DNA of 64,000 bases from Collinsella sp. MSK.8.10 (GCF_019041915.1 NZ_JAHPYF010000007.1:76287-140286), one strand, 5' to 3'; positions 13,526 through 22,515 are shown, counted from the first letter of the stretch. Notes: generated by a model not told the origin, from the letters alone. Translations and numbers: made by a program.

Positions 13526-14552
13526 CGATCTTGCTGACCGTGTTCTTTATGCCGCTGCTGGTGAGCCGCTTCGCCGAAAGGGTCACGCGAAGCCTCTGTA
13601 TGTTGCCGTGATCGGATGCCTTGCCGGAGTGCTGGCGACCGGAGGGGTCGCCTACGCCGTTGTCAATTCCGGCTATTTTGCCTCAGCCTGGGGAAACCAC
13701 GGCAATGGGGATTCCATTACCTGGACCAACGGTGGCTCATCGGGGACTAAATACACCTACACCAGAGAGTTTGGTGATGGCATCGCGCCCCAAAGCCTGG
13801 AGGGTGCAGTCCAGAAGGTTAATCTGTCCGTCGAGGGTAACGGTTATACGCTCGATATCCATGAGATGGCTATCGATCAAAACGGCTGCGGCGCCGTGAC
13901 GTTTACGTTGTCCAATCCAAATGGAGTTAACTGCTACAAGCCGGCAGCAGAGATCGGCGAACTTGTTCTTTATGGTGAAGAAGAACAGGGCATCGGCACG
14001 CCCGATATGAAGTTCGGCGAGGAATGGGCTGACACACGCTGCACCATTGATAAGGACACATCAAGCGATACTGTCATTAATGGCACGATGTACTTTGCTT
14101 CTATGAATCGCGAGCGAGGTTTTCAACATGCGGTCACCTGGAATATCTCGTGGACCGAGGGCGAAGGCGAGGATGCGAAGCCGTTCGAGGCATCGACGCC
14201 CGAGTTTAGCGTTGGAGCGTACGTCGATACAAAGGAACTCCGCTCCGATGACTCGACTCTTGAGATTAGCCCGTTTTCCATCCAGACGCACATCGATGAT
14301 CTGGGCTATGAAGCAGTTGATAATAAGCTGACCGTCAGCTACAAGGATGGATCGGAGCAGACTATCGAAGATGACGACGCAGGGGTGTTCAACTTATATT
14401 TTTCTTATGCGCGCAATAGCGGAGAGAACATCTGGGTGCCAACGAAGTTGATTGATGTCGACCAAGTGGTCTCAGTAACGCTTGAGGGCACGAGGTGCAC
14501 GTCAACAGGAGAGACCGAAACAGAAGTACCCTTTGCCATCGTCTATTCGTAA
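13476..14552 (+). CDS. Single-pass membrane protein, probable anti-sigma factor
   Basis: A 358-residue protein starting at GTG 13476 inside the end of the sigma gene, with GAGG nine bases upstream. Residues 1-40 are a charged cytoplasmic segment. Residues about 42-64 (LYVAVIGCLAGVLATGGVAYAVV) form one transmembrane helix. The remaining 290 residues are extracytoplasmic, rich in Gly, Thr and Asp, with no cysteine cluster or enzyme motif. The layout resembles DUF4179-type anti-sigma proteins from gut Gram-positives, but the family assignment is inferred. It probably binds the sigma factor through its N-terminal tail and releases it after an envelope signal. Confidence 0.7.
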   Translation: MKSNQIKQAFESVQADSDLADRVLYAAAGEPLRRKGHAKPLYVAVIGCLAGVLATGGVAYAVVNSGYFASAWGNHGNGDSITWTNGGSSGTKYTYTREFGDGIAPQSLEGAVQKVNLSVEGNGYTLDIHEMAIDQNGCGAVTFTLSNPNGVNCYKPAAEIGELVLYGEEEQGIGTPDMKFGEEWADTRCTIDKDTSSDTVINGTMYFASMNRERGFQHAVTWNISWTEGEGEDAKPFEASTPEFSVGAYVDTKELRSDDSTLEISPFSIQTHIDDLGYEAVDNKLTVSYKDGSEQTIEDDDAGVFNLYFSYARNSGENIWVPTKLIDVDQVVSVTLEGTRCTSTGETETEVPFAIVYS

Positions 14553-14559
14553 GATTTGG

Positions 14560-14592
14560 GGCCGCTTCCTACTAGGGGAAGCGGCCTCTTTT
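14560..14592 (+). terminator. Intrinsic terminator after the anti-sigma gene
   Basis: GGCCGCTTCC and GGAAGCGGCC arms around a short loop, then TCTTTTG. Confidence 0.85.
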
Positions 14593-14683
14593 GCGGTAAA
14601 TGGGCGGTTAAAGCGAGCGGTATTCGTCTGAATTTCGGAAGTATGCGGCAAAATCTTGATAGGCCGCCCGGGCCGGGAATCCG

Positions 14684-14695
14684 CCCCCCCCCCCC
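14684..14695. other. Run of 12 C in the gap before rpsL
   Basis: A homopolymer of 12 cytosines sits inside a hairpin whose arms are GGAATCC (left) and GGATTCC (right, followed by TTTT). The length may vary between isolates by slippage or be a sequencing artefact. The surrounding 14593-14771 holds no gene. Confidence 0.7.
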
Positions 14696-14771
14696 GCACA
14701 GGAGGGGATTCCTTTTGTGTAGGCTTTGCGGAAATGTGTCTATTTTGGGATACGCCCGGCGGCGTGGTCTG

Positions 14772-14800
14772 TTGACGGCACAGCTAACGCCACGTATCCT
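14772..14800 (+). promoter_or_regulatory. Promoter of the str operon
   Basis: TTGACG (14772-14777), 17-bp spacer, TATCCT (14795-14800), 93 bp before rpsL. Immediately upstream, at 14748-14767, lies a GGATACGCCCG...GCGTG motif shared with the rplC and rplB upstream regions. Confidence 0.65.
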
Positions 14801-14893
14801 ATCGAACTGCGTGTTTCGTAGGGGGATGCTGACCCCTCGATTCAAGCCGTTGCACTTTACAGAAAGCTGGAATCATTCGAGAAGGAGTACGCT

Positions 14894-15271
14894 TTGCCTA
14901 CTATTAACCAGCTGGTTCGCCAGGGCCGCCGTTCCGTGCCCAAGAAGTCCAAGAACGCTGCTCTGCAGCACAACTCCCAGAAGCGCGGCGTGTGCACCCG
15001 CGTCTTCACCACGAGCCCCAAGAAGCCGAACTCGGCTCTTCGTAAGGTTGCCCGTGTTCGCCTTGTCAACGGCATCGAAGTTACTGCTTACATCCCGGGT
15101 GAGGGCCACAACCTGCAGGAGCACTCCATCGTGCTCGTCCGCGGCGGTCGTGTCCGTGACCTCCCTGGTGTCCGTTATCACGTCATCCGTGGCGCCTACG
15201 ACGCTGCTCCGGTCCAGAACCGTATGCAGGCCCGTTCCAAGTACGGTGCTAAGCGCCCCAAGGCCAAATAA
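14894..15271 (+). CDS. rpsL: 30S ribosomal protein S12
   Basis: A 125-residue decoding-centre protein. It begins with a TTG codon ([12 protein letters not shown]), preceded by GAAGGAG. It carries the universal [19 protein letters not shown] and [10 protein letters not shown]...[14 protein letters not shown] segments. Lysines at the positions that confer streptomycin resistance when mutated (E. coli 43 and 88) are the sensitive type. It is the first gene of the str operon, and rpsG follows after 73 bp. Confidence 0.98.
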   Translation: MPTINQLVRQGRRSVPKKSKNAALQHNSQKRGVCTRVFTTSPKKPNSALRKVARVRLVNGIEVTAYIPGEGHNLQEHSIVLVRGGRVRDLPGVRYHVIRGAYDAAPVQNRMQARSKYGAKRPKAK

Positions 15272-15344
15272 GCCAGATAACGTTTTGATACTTTCGCCGT
15301 GTGCCGCCTAAGCGCCGCACGGTAGACACTTAAGGAGATTTCAC

Positions 15345-15818
15345 ATGCCGCGTCGTGCAGCAGCTAATCGTCGTGAGGTTCAGCCTGACGCCGTTTACAA
15401 CAACCGCCTGGTGACTCAGCTCATCAACAAGGTCCTTCTTGACGGCAAGAAGGCCACCGCTGAGCGCATCGTTTACACCGCTTTCGAGATCGTTGCCGAG
15501 AAGTCCGAGGGTGGCGACGCTCTCGCTACCTTCAAGAAGGCTATGGACAACGTCAAGCCCACGCTCGAGGTTAAGCCCAAGCGTGTCGGTGGCGCTACCT
15601 ATCAGGTCCCGATGGAGGTCAACTCCCGTCGTTCCACCGCTCTGGGTATCCGCTGGATCGTCAACTTCTCCCGCGCTCGCAAGGAGAAGACCATGGCCGA
15701 GCGTCTCGCCAACGAGATCCTCGACGCTTCCAACGGCCTGGGCGCTTCCGTCAAGAAGCGTGAGGACGTCTTCAAGATGGCCGAGGCCAACCGCGCGTTC
15801 TCTCACTATCGTTGGTAA
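15345..15818 (+). CDS. rpsG: 30S ribosomal protein S7
   Basis: A 157-residue S7, the primary 16S rRNA-binding protein that nucleates the small-subunit head. The typical motifs are [31 protein letters not shown], the beta-hairpin segment near [11 protein letters not shown] and C-terminal [18 protein letters not shown] lies just upstream of the ATG. fusA begins 19 bp downstream with its own GTAAGGA. Confidence 0.98.
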   Translation: MPRRAAANRREVQPDAVYNNRLVTQLINKVLLDGKKATAERIVYTAFEIVAEKSEGGDALATFKKAMDNVKPTLEVKPKRVGGATYQVPMEVNSRRSTALGIRWIVNFSRARKEKTMAERLANEILDASNGLGASVKKREDVFKMAEANRAFSHYRW

Positions 15819-15837
15819 GTTAAGGTAAGGAACTAAC

Positions 15838-17937
15838 ATGGCTAAGCCTAAGTACAAGCTTTCCGATACCCGTAACATCGGCATCATGGCCCACATCGAT
15901 GCTGGTAAGACCACCACGACCGAGCGTATTCTTTACTACACCGGTAAGACCCACAAGATCGGTGAGGTCCATGAGGGCGCTGCCACCATGGACTGGATGG
16001 TTCAGGAGCAGGAGCGCGGCGTAACCATTACCTCCGCTGCTACCACGTGCTTCTGGAACAAGGACGGTAAGGACTACCGCATCCAGATCATCGACACCCC
16101 GGGCCACGTTGACTTCACCGCCGAGGTCGAGCGCTGCCTGCGCGTCCTCGATGGCGCTGTCGCCGTCTTCGACGCCGTTGCCGGCGTTCAGCCCCAGTCT
16201 GAGACCGTTTGGCGTCAGGCTTCTACCTTCAACGTCCCCCGCATCGCCTTCATCAACAAGTATGACCGCGTGGGCGCTGACTTCTTCAACGCTATCGAGA
16301 CCATGAAGGATCGTCTCGACGCTAACGCCGTGGCCGCTCAGGTCCCGATGGGCGCCGAGGACAACTTCTGGGGCGTCATCGACCTGGTCACCATGACTGC
16401 ATGGGACTTCAAGGCCGACGAGAAGGGTATGACCTACCCCGAGCCGATGGACGAGATCCCGGCTGAGTTTGCCGACATCGCTGCCACCAAGCGCGAGGAG
16501 CTCCTCGACGCTGCTGCCAGCTTTGACGACGAGCTCATGGAGAAGATCCTCATGGAGGAGGACTTCACCGTCGAGGAGCTCAAGGCTGCTCTGCGCAAGG
16601 GCGTTCTGGCCAACGAGCTCAACCTCGTCTTCGTGGGCTCCGCCTACAAGAACAAGGGCGTCCAGGAGCTGCTCGACGCTGTCGTCGACTACCTGCCCAG
16701 CCCGCTCGACGTCGAGGCCGTCACCGGTACCGATCCGGACACCGGCGAGGAGATTCAGCGTCATCCTTCCTTCGACGAGCCCTTCTCCGGCCTGGTCTTC
16801 AAGATCATGACCGACCCGTTCGTCGGTAAGCTCACCTACGTCCGCGTTTACTCCGGCCGTGCCGAGTCCGGCTCCTACGTGGTCAACGCTTCCAATGGTC
16901 AGCGCGAGCGCCTCGGCCGCATCCTCGAGATGAACGCCGCCGAGCGTATCGACCGTGACGACGCTGCCGCCGGCGACATCGTCGCTTGCGTCGGCTTCAA
17001 GAACTCCACCACCGGTGACACCCTGTGCGCCGAGGGCAAGGAGATCGTCCTCGAGAAGATCGAGTTCGCCAAGCCCGTTATCGACGTTGCCATCGAGCCC
17101 AAGACCAAGGCCGAGCAGGACAAGATGTCCCTGGCTCTGACCAAGCTCGCCGAGGAGGACCCGACCTTCCAGGTGTCCACCAACCACGAGACCGGCCAGA
17201 CCATCATCGCCGGCATGGGCGAGCTGCACCTCGAGATCATCGTCGACCGTCTGCTCCGCGAGTTCAAGGTTGACGCTAACGTCGGTAAGCCCCAGGTTGC
17301 CTACCGCGAGACCGCTGGTCACGACGTCGAGAAGGCTGAGGGCAAGTTCGTCCGTCAGTCCGGTGGTCGCGGTCAGTATGGCCACGCCGTCATCAAGCTC
17401 GAGAAGATGGAGGAGGGCTTCGGCTACGAGTTCGTCAACGCTATCGTCGGCGGCGTCGTGCCCAAGGAGTACATCCCGTCCATCGACAAGGGCATCCAGG
17501 AGGCCCTGAACACCGGTGTTATCGCCGGCTTCCCGGTCCTCGACGTTAAGGTCACCCTGTTCGACGGTTCTTACCACGAGGTCGACTCCTCCGAGGCCGC
17601 CTTCAAGATCGCCGGTTCCATGGCTATCAAGGACGCTCTCAAGAAGTCCGATCCGCAGCTGCTCGAGCCGATCATGGCTGTCGAGGTCGAGACCCCCGAG
17701 CAGTACATGGGCGACGTTATGGGCAACCTCTCCGGTCGCCGCGGCAAGATCGAGGGCATGGAGGATCGCAAGAACAGCAAGCTCATCCGTGCCAAGGTGC
17801 CGCTGGGCGAGATGTTCGGTTACGCTACCGACCTTCGCTCCCAGACCCAGGGCCGTGCATCCTACACGATGCAGTTCGACTCTTATGAGCCCGCGCCCAA
17901 GTCCATCGTGGACGAGGTCATGAGCAAGAACGCCTAA
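15838..17937 (+). CDS. fusA: Translation elongation factor G
   Basis: A 699-residue translocation GTPase of normal length. GTP-binding motifs are [13 protein letters not shown] (P-loop), DTPGHVDFT and NKYDR (NKMDR in most EF-G, so Tyr replaces Met here). Domains II-V follow, with the domain IV hallmark [12 protein letters not shown]. It is third in the str operon. The tuf gene that normally follows is absent. The next gene is rpsJ after a 60-bp gap. Confidence 0.98.
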   Translation: MAKPKYKLSDTRNIGIMAHIDAGKTTTTERILYYTGKTHKIGEVHEGAATMDWMVQEQERGVTITSAATTCFWNKDGKDYRIQIIDTPGHVDFTAEVERCLRVLDGAVAVFDAVAGVQPQSETVWRQASTFNVPRIAFINKYDRVGADFFNAIETMKDRLDANAVAAQVPMGAEDNFWGVIDLVTMTAWDFKADEKGMTYPEPMDEIPAEFADIAATKREELLDAAASFDDELMEKILMEEDFTVEELKAALRKGVLANELNLVFVGSAYKNKGVQELLDAVVDYLPSPLDVEAVTGTDPDTGEEIQRHPSFDEPFSGLVFKIMTDPFVGKLTYVRVYSGRAESGSYVVNASNGQRERLGRILEMNAAERIDRDDAAAGDIVACVGFKNSTTGDTLCAEGKEIVLEKIEFAKPVIDVAIEPKTKAEQDKMSLALTKLAEEDPTFQVSTNHETGQTIIAGMGELHLEIIVDRLLREFKVDANVGKPQVAYRETAGHDVEKAEGKFVRQSGGRGQYGHAVIKLEKMEEGFGYEFVNAIVGGVVPKEYIPSIDKGIQEALNTGVIAGFPVLDVKVTLFDGSYHEVDSSEAAFKIAGSMAIKDALKKSDPQLLEPIMAVEVETPEQYMGDVMGNLSGRRGKIEGMEDRKNSKLIRAKVPLGEMFGYATDLRSQTQGRASYTMQFDSYEPAPKSIVDEVMSKNA

Positions 17938-17997
17938 GTTCGAGCTCCCTGTTACGTAATCCGCGAGAACGTCTCTCGCACTCTTTGGAGGTTTAAG

Positions 17998-18306
17998 TTG
18001 GCTACCCAGAAGATCCGCATTCGCCTCAAGGGCTATGATCACGAGGTCGTCGATCAGTCCGCGAAGCTCATCGTCGAGACCGCTCAGAAGACCGGCGCTC
18101 GCGTTTCCGGTCCTGTCCCCCTGCCCACCGAGCGCAACCTGTACACGGTTATCCGCTCGCCGCACGTGAACAAGGACTCCCGTGAGCAGTTCGAGATGCG
18201 CACCCACAAGCGCCTCATCGACATCCTCGACCCCACCTCGGGCACCGTTGATTCGCTCATGCGTCTCGACCTTCCCGCTGGCGTCGACATCGACATCAAG
18301 CTCTAA
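17998..18306 (+). CDS. rpsJ: 30S ribosomal protein S10
   Basis: A 102-residue S10. It also has a known role as NusE in antitermination. The TTG start at 17998 has GGAGG six bases upstream. The family pattern is [20 protein letters not shown], then [31 protein letters not shown]. In most bacteria this gene heads the S10 operon directly before rplC. Here it ends the str operon and is followed by a terminator, and rplC lies about 14 kb away. Confidence 0.97.
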   Translation: MATQKIRIRLKGYDHEVVDQSAKLIVETAQKTGARVSGPVPLPTERNLYTVIRSPHVNKDSREQFEMRTHKRLIDILDPTSGTVDSLMRLDLPAGVDIDIKL

Positions 18307-18329
18307 GCGATATCGCTCATAGCTTACAG

Positions 18330-18363
18330 AGCCCCGCTGCCATTACGGTAGCGGGGCTCTTTT
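18330..18363 (+). terminator. Intrinsic terminator after rpsJ
   Basis: AGCCCCGCTGCC pairs with GGTAGCGGGGCT and is followed by CTTTTG. It closes the str operon and shows that rpsJ is not cotranscribed with S10-operon genes here. Confidence 0.9.
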
Positions 18364-18422
18364 GTTCTGAGTGATGGCCTTGGGGGACCTGGTAATGCTG
18401 TAGAGCGGGTGGCTGTGGCGCC

Positions 18423-19259
18423 TTATTTACCCATGGGACGCATCGATGCCTCCTCAAAATGGAAGGATTGCAAGCCGTCTTCCGTTTCGATACACGCGCG
18501 ACCAAAGGCATCGACCGTTTGAAATATGCCACGCGCCAGCTCGTCACCGGCAGGGGAACGGGCGATAACGTGCTTCCCAATCCAATTGAGATGAGCAACA
18601 TAATCATCGTGGAAGGGCGCGATCGGACCAGCGTCTTCTCCCATGGCGTTGAGCAGATCTGCCCACGTGTCCACAGCGTTTACGACGGTGTGATAGACCT
18701 CCTTGAGCAGCGCATCGACGGTGGGAACATTCTCGTTGAGGTCTGAGAGGCCGATTGCCGGCAGGCCGCCATCGGGAACCTCCGAGGGCACATAGTTCAC
18801 ATTGACGCCAATGCCGCAGACGGCAAAGGGCTTGCCCTCGGTGTCACGAGCCGCCTCGACCAAAATGCCGCCGAGCTTGCGTCCACGCGCGACCAGGTCG
18901 TTGGGCCATTTAAGGCGAATCTCGTTTGCAAGACCCTGCCTTTCGAGCGCTTCGAGCACCGCTAGGCCGCTGACGGCGGCAAGACCAGAGTACTTTGCAG
19001 GATTAACGCATGGACGTAGGACAATCGAAAGCAATAGGTTGCCGGCGGTTGAATCCCACTTGTGGCCGCGTCGGCCGCGTCCTGCCGTTTGCGCGCGGGC
19101 GGCAAGCCCCGTGCCGTGCGGCGCTCCCTGTTTTCCTGCCTCGAGCAGGTCATCGTTGGTCGATCCGGTTACGTCGACTATCGTTAATTGGGCATCTATA
19201 GCGGCTGCTACCTCCTTAATGAATAAGTGAATGACGCAATGGTGTCGAGAGATAGACAC
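18423..19259 (-). CDS. birA: Biotin--[acetyl-CoA-carboxylase] ligase
   Basis: Activates biotin to biotinyl-AMP and attaches it to the lysine of AccB, which is encoded in the divergent operon. The catalytic domain shows TGSTNDDL, the biotin-binding AGRGRRGHKWDS, LRLKWPNDL-like IRLKWPNDLV, KLGGILVE and GIGVNVNY. The N-terminal DNA-binding domain of E. coli BirA is missing, so it cannot be a BirA-type repressor. The start is uncertain: GTG at 19259 has AAAGG upstream, ATG at 19280 has no Shine-Dalgarno, and the best Shine-Dalgarno (AAGGAGG, 19211-19217) precedes only an ATA codon at 19199. No terminator was noted directly after the stop at 18423. Confidence 0.9.
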   Translation of the reverse strand: MSISRHHCVIHLFIKEVAAAIDAQLTIVDVTGSTNDDLLEAGKQGAPHGTGLAARAQTAGRGRRGHKWDSTAGNLLLSIVLRPCVNPAKYSGLAAVSGLAVLEALERQGLANEIRLKWPNDLVARGRKLGGILVEAARDTEGKPFAVCGIGVNVNYVPSEVPDGGLPAIGLSDLNENVPTVDALLKEVYHTVVNAVDTWADLLNAMGEDAGPIAPFHDDYVAHLNWIGKHVIARSPAGDELARGIFQTVDAFGRACIETEDGLQSFHFEEASMRPMGK

Positions 19260-19294
19260 AATGTGAAGCCTTTGTCGCATTTGGACATTTTAAT

Positions 19295-19358
19295 GTTAAC
19301 ACGTCAACAAAGCGAAGAATGCGCTATCCTCTCTTGGTCGATGTAAACACGTCAACAA
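19295..19358. promoter_or_regulatory. Duplicated operator-like repeat upstream of the fatty-acid operon
   Basis: GTTAACACGTCAACAA (19295-19310) and GTAAACACGTCAACAA (19343-19358) differ at one base and are 48 bp apart. Each contains a near-palindrome of the type TTRACRYGTYAA, as expected for a dimeric repressor. A possible -10 TATCCT (19325-19330) lies between them. They sit between birA and fabH. No FabT-like regulator gene is adjacent, so the binding protein is unknown. Confidence 0.55.
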
Positions 19359-19375
19359 CTCAAAGGAGGTTAGTG

Positions 19376-20335
19376 ATGGGTTTCACGATTCTTGGAACAG
19401 GCTCGGCGCTTCCTAAGCGCAGTGTTTCCAATGACGAGCTGTCCGAGTTCCTCGATACCTCGGATGAGTGGATTTTTACCCGCACAGGCATCAAGAGCCG
19501 CCATGTGTGCACCACCGAGTCACTCGACGACCTTGCCGTAGCGGCGAGCGAGCGGGCACTCCTGGTGTCCGGAATCAACGCGAGCCAGCTGGATCTGATC
19601 GTCTGCTCGACGACGACGGGTGACCACCTTGTTCCCGCTGAGGCATGTGCCGTCGCTGAGCGACTAGGCGCGACGTGCCCTGCCTTCGATGTCTCGGCGG
19701 CCTGTGCCGGCTTCGTATTTGCGCTCGATGTTGCCGAGGGCTATATCGCCCGGGGTCGTGCCAAGCGCGTGCTTATCGTTGCTGCCGAGCAGATGACGCG
19801 CGCGCTCGACTGGACCGACCGCGCCACCTGCGTGCTCTTTGGCGATGGGGCAGGCGCCGCGGTGATTGAGGCTGGGGGAGACAGCCCCCTTGCCGTTGAG
19901 CTTTCGACGGCGCCCGACGTCGAGACATTGCGCGTTCCCGGTCTGGTCGGCACCTCGCCGTTTAAGGCTTCCGCAGATAGCGAGAGCGTGCTGTCCATGA
20001 ACGGTCGTCGTGTGTTCAAGTTCGGCGTCAATGCCATCTGCGACACGGTCCATAGGCTTGTGAGCGATGCGGGCATTTCGGTCGAAGACATCAATCATTT
20101 TGTATTCCATCAGGCTAACGAACGAATCCTGAGTCAGGCGGTCAAGCGTCTCGGCGTGCCAGACGAGCGCGTGGTTCGAACGCTGCGCGAGACCGGCAAC
20201 ATTTCGAGCGCCTGCATTCCCTTTGCGCTTGACCGGCTGGCACGCACCGACGCACTGAATGCGGGCGACACCATCGCCTTCGTTGGATTTGGCGCCGGCC
20301 TGGATATAGGTGGCTATCTGCTTCGTTGGAAGTAG
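19376..20335 (+). CDS. fabH: 3-oxoacyl-ACP synthase III
   Basis: Starts fatty-acid synthesis by condensing acetyl-CoA (or a branched starter) with malonyl-ACP. About 319 residues. The active-site triad is visible as Cys in VSAACAGF (residue 110), His in VFHQANERI and Asn in TGNISSACIP. The ATG at 19376 follows AAAGGAGG, and the protein then begins MGFTILGTGSALPK, as the family requires. It is the first gene of a ten-gene operon in the same order as the Streptococcus pneumoniae fab cluster after fabT. Confidence 0.94.
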   Translation: MGFTILGTGSALPKRSVSNDELSEFLDTSDEWIFTRTGIKSRHVCTTESLDDLAVAASERALLVSGINASQLDLIVCSTTTGDHLVPAEACAVAERLGATCPAFDVSAACAGFVFALDVAEGYIARGRAKRVLIVAAEQMTRALDWTDRATCVLFGDGAGAAVIEAGGDSPLAVELSTAPDVETLRVPGLVGTSPFKASADSESVLSMNGRRVFKFGVNAICDTVHRLVSDAGISVEDINHFVFHQANERILSQAVKRLGVPDERVVRTLRETGNISSACIPFALDRLARTDALNAGDTIAFVGFGAGLDIGGYLLRWK

Positions 20336-20387
20336 TCGCACATAGGAAATAAAAACGCCCCTAGGGCACAAACAAAGGAGAACTACC

Positions 20388-20624
20388 ATGGCAGATCAGA
20401 AGACCTTCGAGCGCGTTTGCGACGTTATCCGCGAGACCGCCGGCCTTGACGATGTCGAGATGAAGTCCGAGTCCACGCTCGAGGAGATTGGCCTCGACAG
20501 CCTGGGTACCGTCGAGATTCTCGTTGCCGTCGAGGACGAGTTTGGCATTGAGCTCGATACCGAGGAGAACCCCAAGACGGTCGGCGAGTTCGTCGATACG
20601 GTCGAGGCGGCATTGGAGAAGTAG
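20388..20624 (+). CDS. acpP: Acyl carrier protein
   Basis: A 78-residue acidic carrier. The phosphopantetheine attachment serine is in the motif GLDSLGTVEIL (Ser near residue 36). It carries the growing acyl chain between the enzymes of this operon. AAAGGAG lies before the ATG, which overlaps an NcoI-like CCATGG context. Its TAG stop overlaps the start region of fabK (TAGTGATG), indicating translational coupling. Confidence 0.95.
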   Translation: MADQKTFERVCDVIRETAGLDDVEMKSESTLEEIGLDSLGTVEILVAVEDEFGIELDTEENPKTVGEFVDTVEAALEK

Positions 20625-20626
20625 TG

Positions 20627-21571
20627 ATGCTCAAGTCTCCTCTCTGCGATCTACTCGGCATCGAAAAACCCGTGTTCCAGGGTGGCATGGCCTGGATTGC
20701 TGACGCCTCGCTGGCATCTGCCGTGTCCGAGGCGGGCGGCTTAGGGATTATCGCGGCCATGAATGCCGACGCAAACTGGCTGCGCGATCAGATTCACGAG
20801 CTGCGCGCCAAAACGGATAAGCCATTCGGCGTCAACGTTATGCTCATGAGCCCGTTTGTCGACGAGGTCGCACAAGTGGTGATTGATGAGCGGGTGCCCG
20901 TTGTGGTGACCGGCGCCGGCAATCCCACCAAGTACATGAGGACCTGGAGCGATGCGGGCATCAAGGTTATTCCCGTCGTGGCTTCGGTGGCACTGGCACG
21001 TCTCGTGGCGCGTCGCGGAGCCACTGCCGTGGTTGCCGAGGGCACCGAATCAGGCGGCCATATTGGCGAGACCTCGACGATGGCGCTTGTCCCGCAGGTT
21101 GTCGATGCGGTCGATATTCCCGTGGTTGCGGCTGGCGGTATCGCCGATGGCCGCGGTGTGGCGGCCGCCTTTATGCTCGGCGCTGCCGGCGTCCAGGTGG
21201 GTACGCGCTTTCTGGTCGCAGACGAGTGCACCGTATCGGAGCAGTACAAGGAGATGGTCCTGAAGGCCAACGACACCTCGACGCGTGCGACCGGTCGCTC
21301 GACGGGACATCCGGTTCGCGCCCTCAAGAGCCCCTTCACCAACGCCTATGCCAAGAACGAGGCGGCGGGCGCAAGCCCCGAGGAGCTCGGGGCCATGGGC
21401 ACGGGTGCGCTTCGCAAGGCCGCCAAGGACGGTAATTACGAAGAGGGTTCGTATTTGTGCGGGCAGATTGCCGGCATGGTCAACGAGCGCCAGAGCGCTC
21501 GCGAAATCGTCGACGATCTGGTCGATGGCGCCGAGCACGTCCTGAAGGGTGCGTCCGCATGGGTAGCGTAG
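20627..21571 (+). CDS. fabK: Enoyl-ACP reductase II (FMN-dependent)
   Basis: Reduces trans-2-enoyl-ACP in the last step of each elongation cycle using FMN and NAD(P)H. It has the TIM-barrel nitronate-monooxygenase fold: GGLGIIAAMNA, then VVVTGAGNP, ESGGHIGE (family active-site His) and AAGGIADGRGVAAAFMLGA. About 314 residues. It replaces the triclosan-sensitive FabI, so this operon should be triclosan tolerant, as known for FabK organisms. ATG 20627 is preferred. A GTG at 20624 overlaps the acpP stop. The 3' end overlaps fabD by 13 bp. Confidence 0.93.
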   Translation: MLKSPLCDLLGIEKPVFQGGMAWIADASLASAVSEAGGLGIIAAMNADANWLRDQIHELRAKTDKPFGVNVMLMSPFVDEVAQVVIDERVPVVVTGAGNPTKYMRTWSDAGIKVIPVVASVALARLVARRGATAVVAEGTESGGHIGETSTMALVPQVVDAVDIPVVAAGGIADGRGVAAAFMLGAAGVQVGTRFLVADECTVSEQYKEMVLKANDTSTRATGRSTGHPVRALKSPFTNAYAKNEAAGASPEELGAMGTGALRKAAKDGNYEEGSYLCGQIAGMVNERQSAREIVDDLVDGAEHVLKGASAWVA

Positions 21572-22485
21572 CGTTTCTGTTTGCCGGTCAGGGTGCCCAG
21601 CATCCCGCGATGGGCGTCGACCTCATCGAAGCATCGCCGGCGGCTGCCGAGGTGTTTGCCATTGCCGACGAGGTGCGCCCGGGGACCAGCGAGCAGTGCC
21701 GGAGCGCCTCGAAAGAGGAGCTCTCGCAGACCGAGAACACGCAACCGTGCGTGTTCGTTCACGACCTGGCAGCGGCTGCCGCCCTGCGTGAGCGCGGCGT
21801 GGTACCTGCCGCCTGTGCGGGTTTTTCGCTGGGCGAGGTCGCCGCGCTCACCTTTGCGGGGGCATTCGATACGCGAGCGGGTTTTGAGCTCGTGTGTGAG
21901 CGCGCGGCATTGATGGCCACGGCGGCCGAGCGTCACCCCGGCGGCATGCGCGCCGTCATCAAACTCGATGCGGCGCAAGTCGAGAACCTGGCAAAACAGG
22001 CCGGCGAGAACTGCTGGCCGGTCAACTACAACAGTCCGCAGCAGACGGTTGTTGCCGGAGCGCCTGAGGCGCTGCAGGCCCTCGACGTCCTGGTAAAAGA
22101 GGCTGGCGGTCGCGCCATGAAGGTCGCGGTGTCGGGTGCATTCCATAGCCCCTATATGGCCGAGGCGACTGAGGGGCTGGCGACGTATATCCAAGCCGGC
22201 CACGCGCTGTCTCCGCTGCTGATTCCGGTCATGGCAAACATGACGGCGGCGCCCTATCCGGCGGACCCGCGAGCGGCATCGGATGTCTTGGCCAACCAGG
22301 TGAGCCATGCCGTTCGCTGGGTCGACACGCTGCATGCTCTGCAAGATCAGGGCATCGACACGTTTATTGAGGTCGGCCCTGGTAAAACGCTGTCGGGCCT
22401 GGTCAAGCGTACGCTGAGCGACGTTCGCGTGTATTCGTGCGAAACGGCCGAGCAGGTCGCAGCTATTGCCGACGAGCTCGCATAG
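21559..22485 (+). CDS. fabD: Malonyl-CoA:ACP transacylase
   Basis: Moves malonyl from CoA to ACP. 308 residues. Motifs are FAGQGAQHPAMG at the N-terminus, the nucleophile serine in GFSLGEVAAL (most FabD have GHSLG, here Phe replaces His) and the catalytic His in GAFHSPYM. The start at ATG 21559 lies inside fabK and gives MGSVAFLFAGQGAQ. Longer upstream frames are Arg-rich and not part of the family. Confidence 0.93.
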   Translation: MGSVAFLFAGQGAQHPAMGVDLIEASPAAAEVFAIADEVRPGTSEQCRSASKEELSQTENTQPCVFVHDLAAAAALRERGVVPAACAGFSLGEVAALTFAGAFDTRAGFELVCERAALMATAAERHPGGMRAVIKLDAAQVENLAKQAGENCWPVNYNSPQQTVVAGAPEALQALDVLVKEAGGRAMKVAVSGAFHSPYMAEATEGLATYIQAGHALSPLLIPVMANMTAAPYPADPRAASDVLANQVSHAVRWVDTLHALQDQGIDTFIEVGPGKTLSGLVKRTLSDVRVYSCETAEQVAAIADELA

Positions 22486-22515
22486 TCCACAGGGCTGTAA
22501 CCCGAAAGGAATGAC

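Noticed and set aside
15820..18207. Long minus-strand frame opposite fusA and rpsJ
   Set aside because: Same shadow effect. The plus strand encodes intact EF-G and S10.
18423..19280. BirA acting as a repressor of the fatty-acid operon
   Set aside because: The protein lacks the N-terminal helix-turn-helix domain, so the duplicated operator must be bound by something else.
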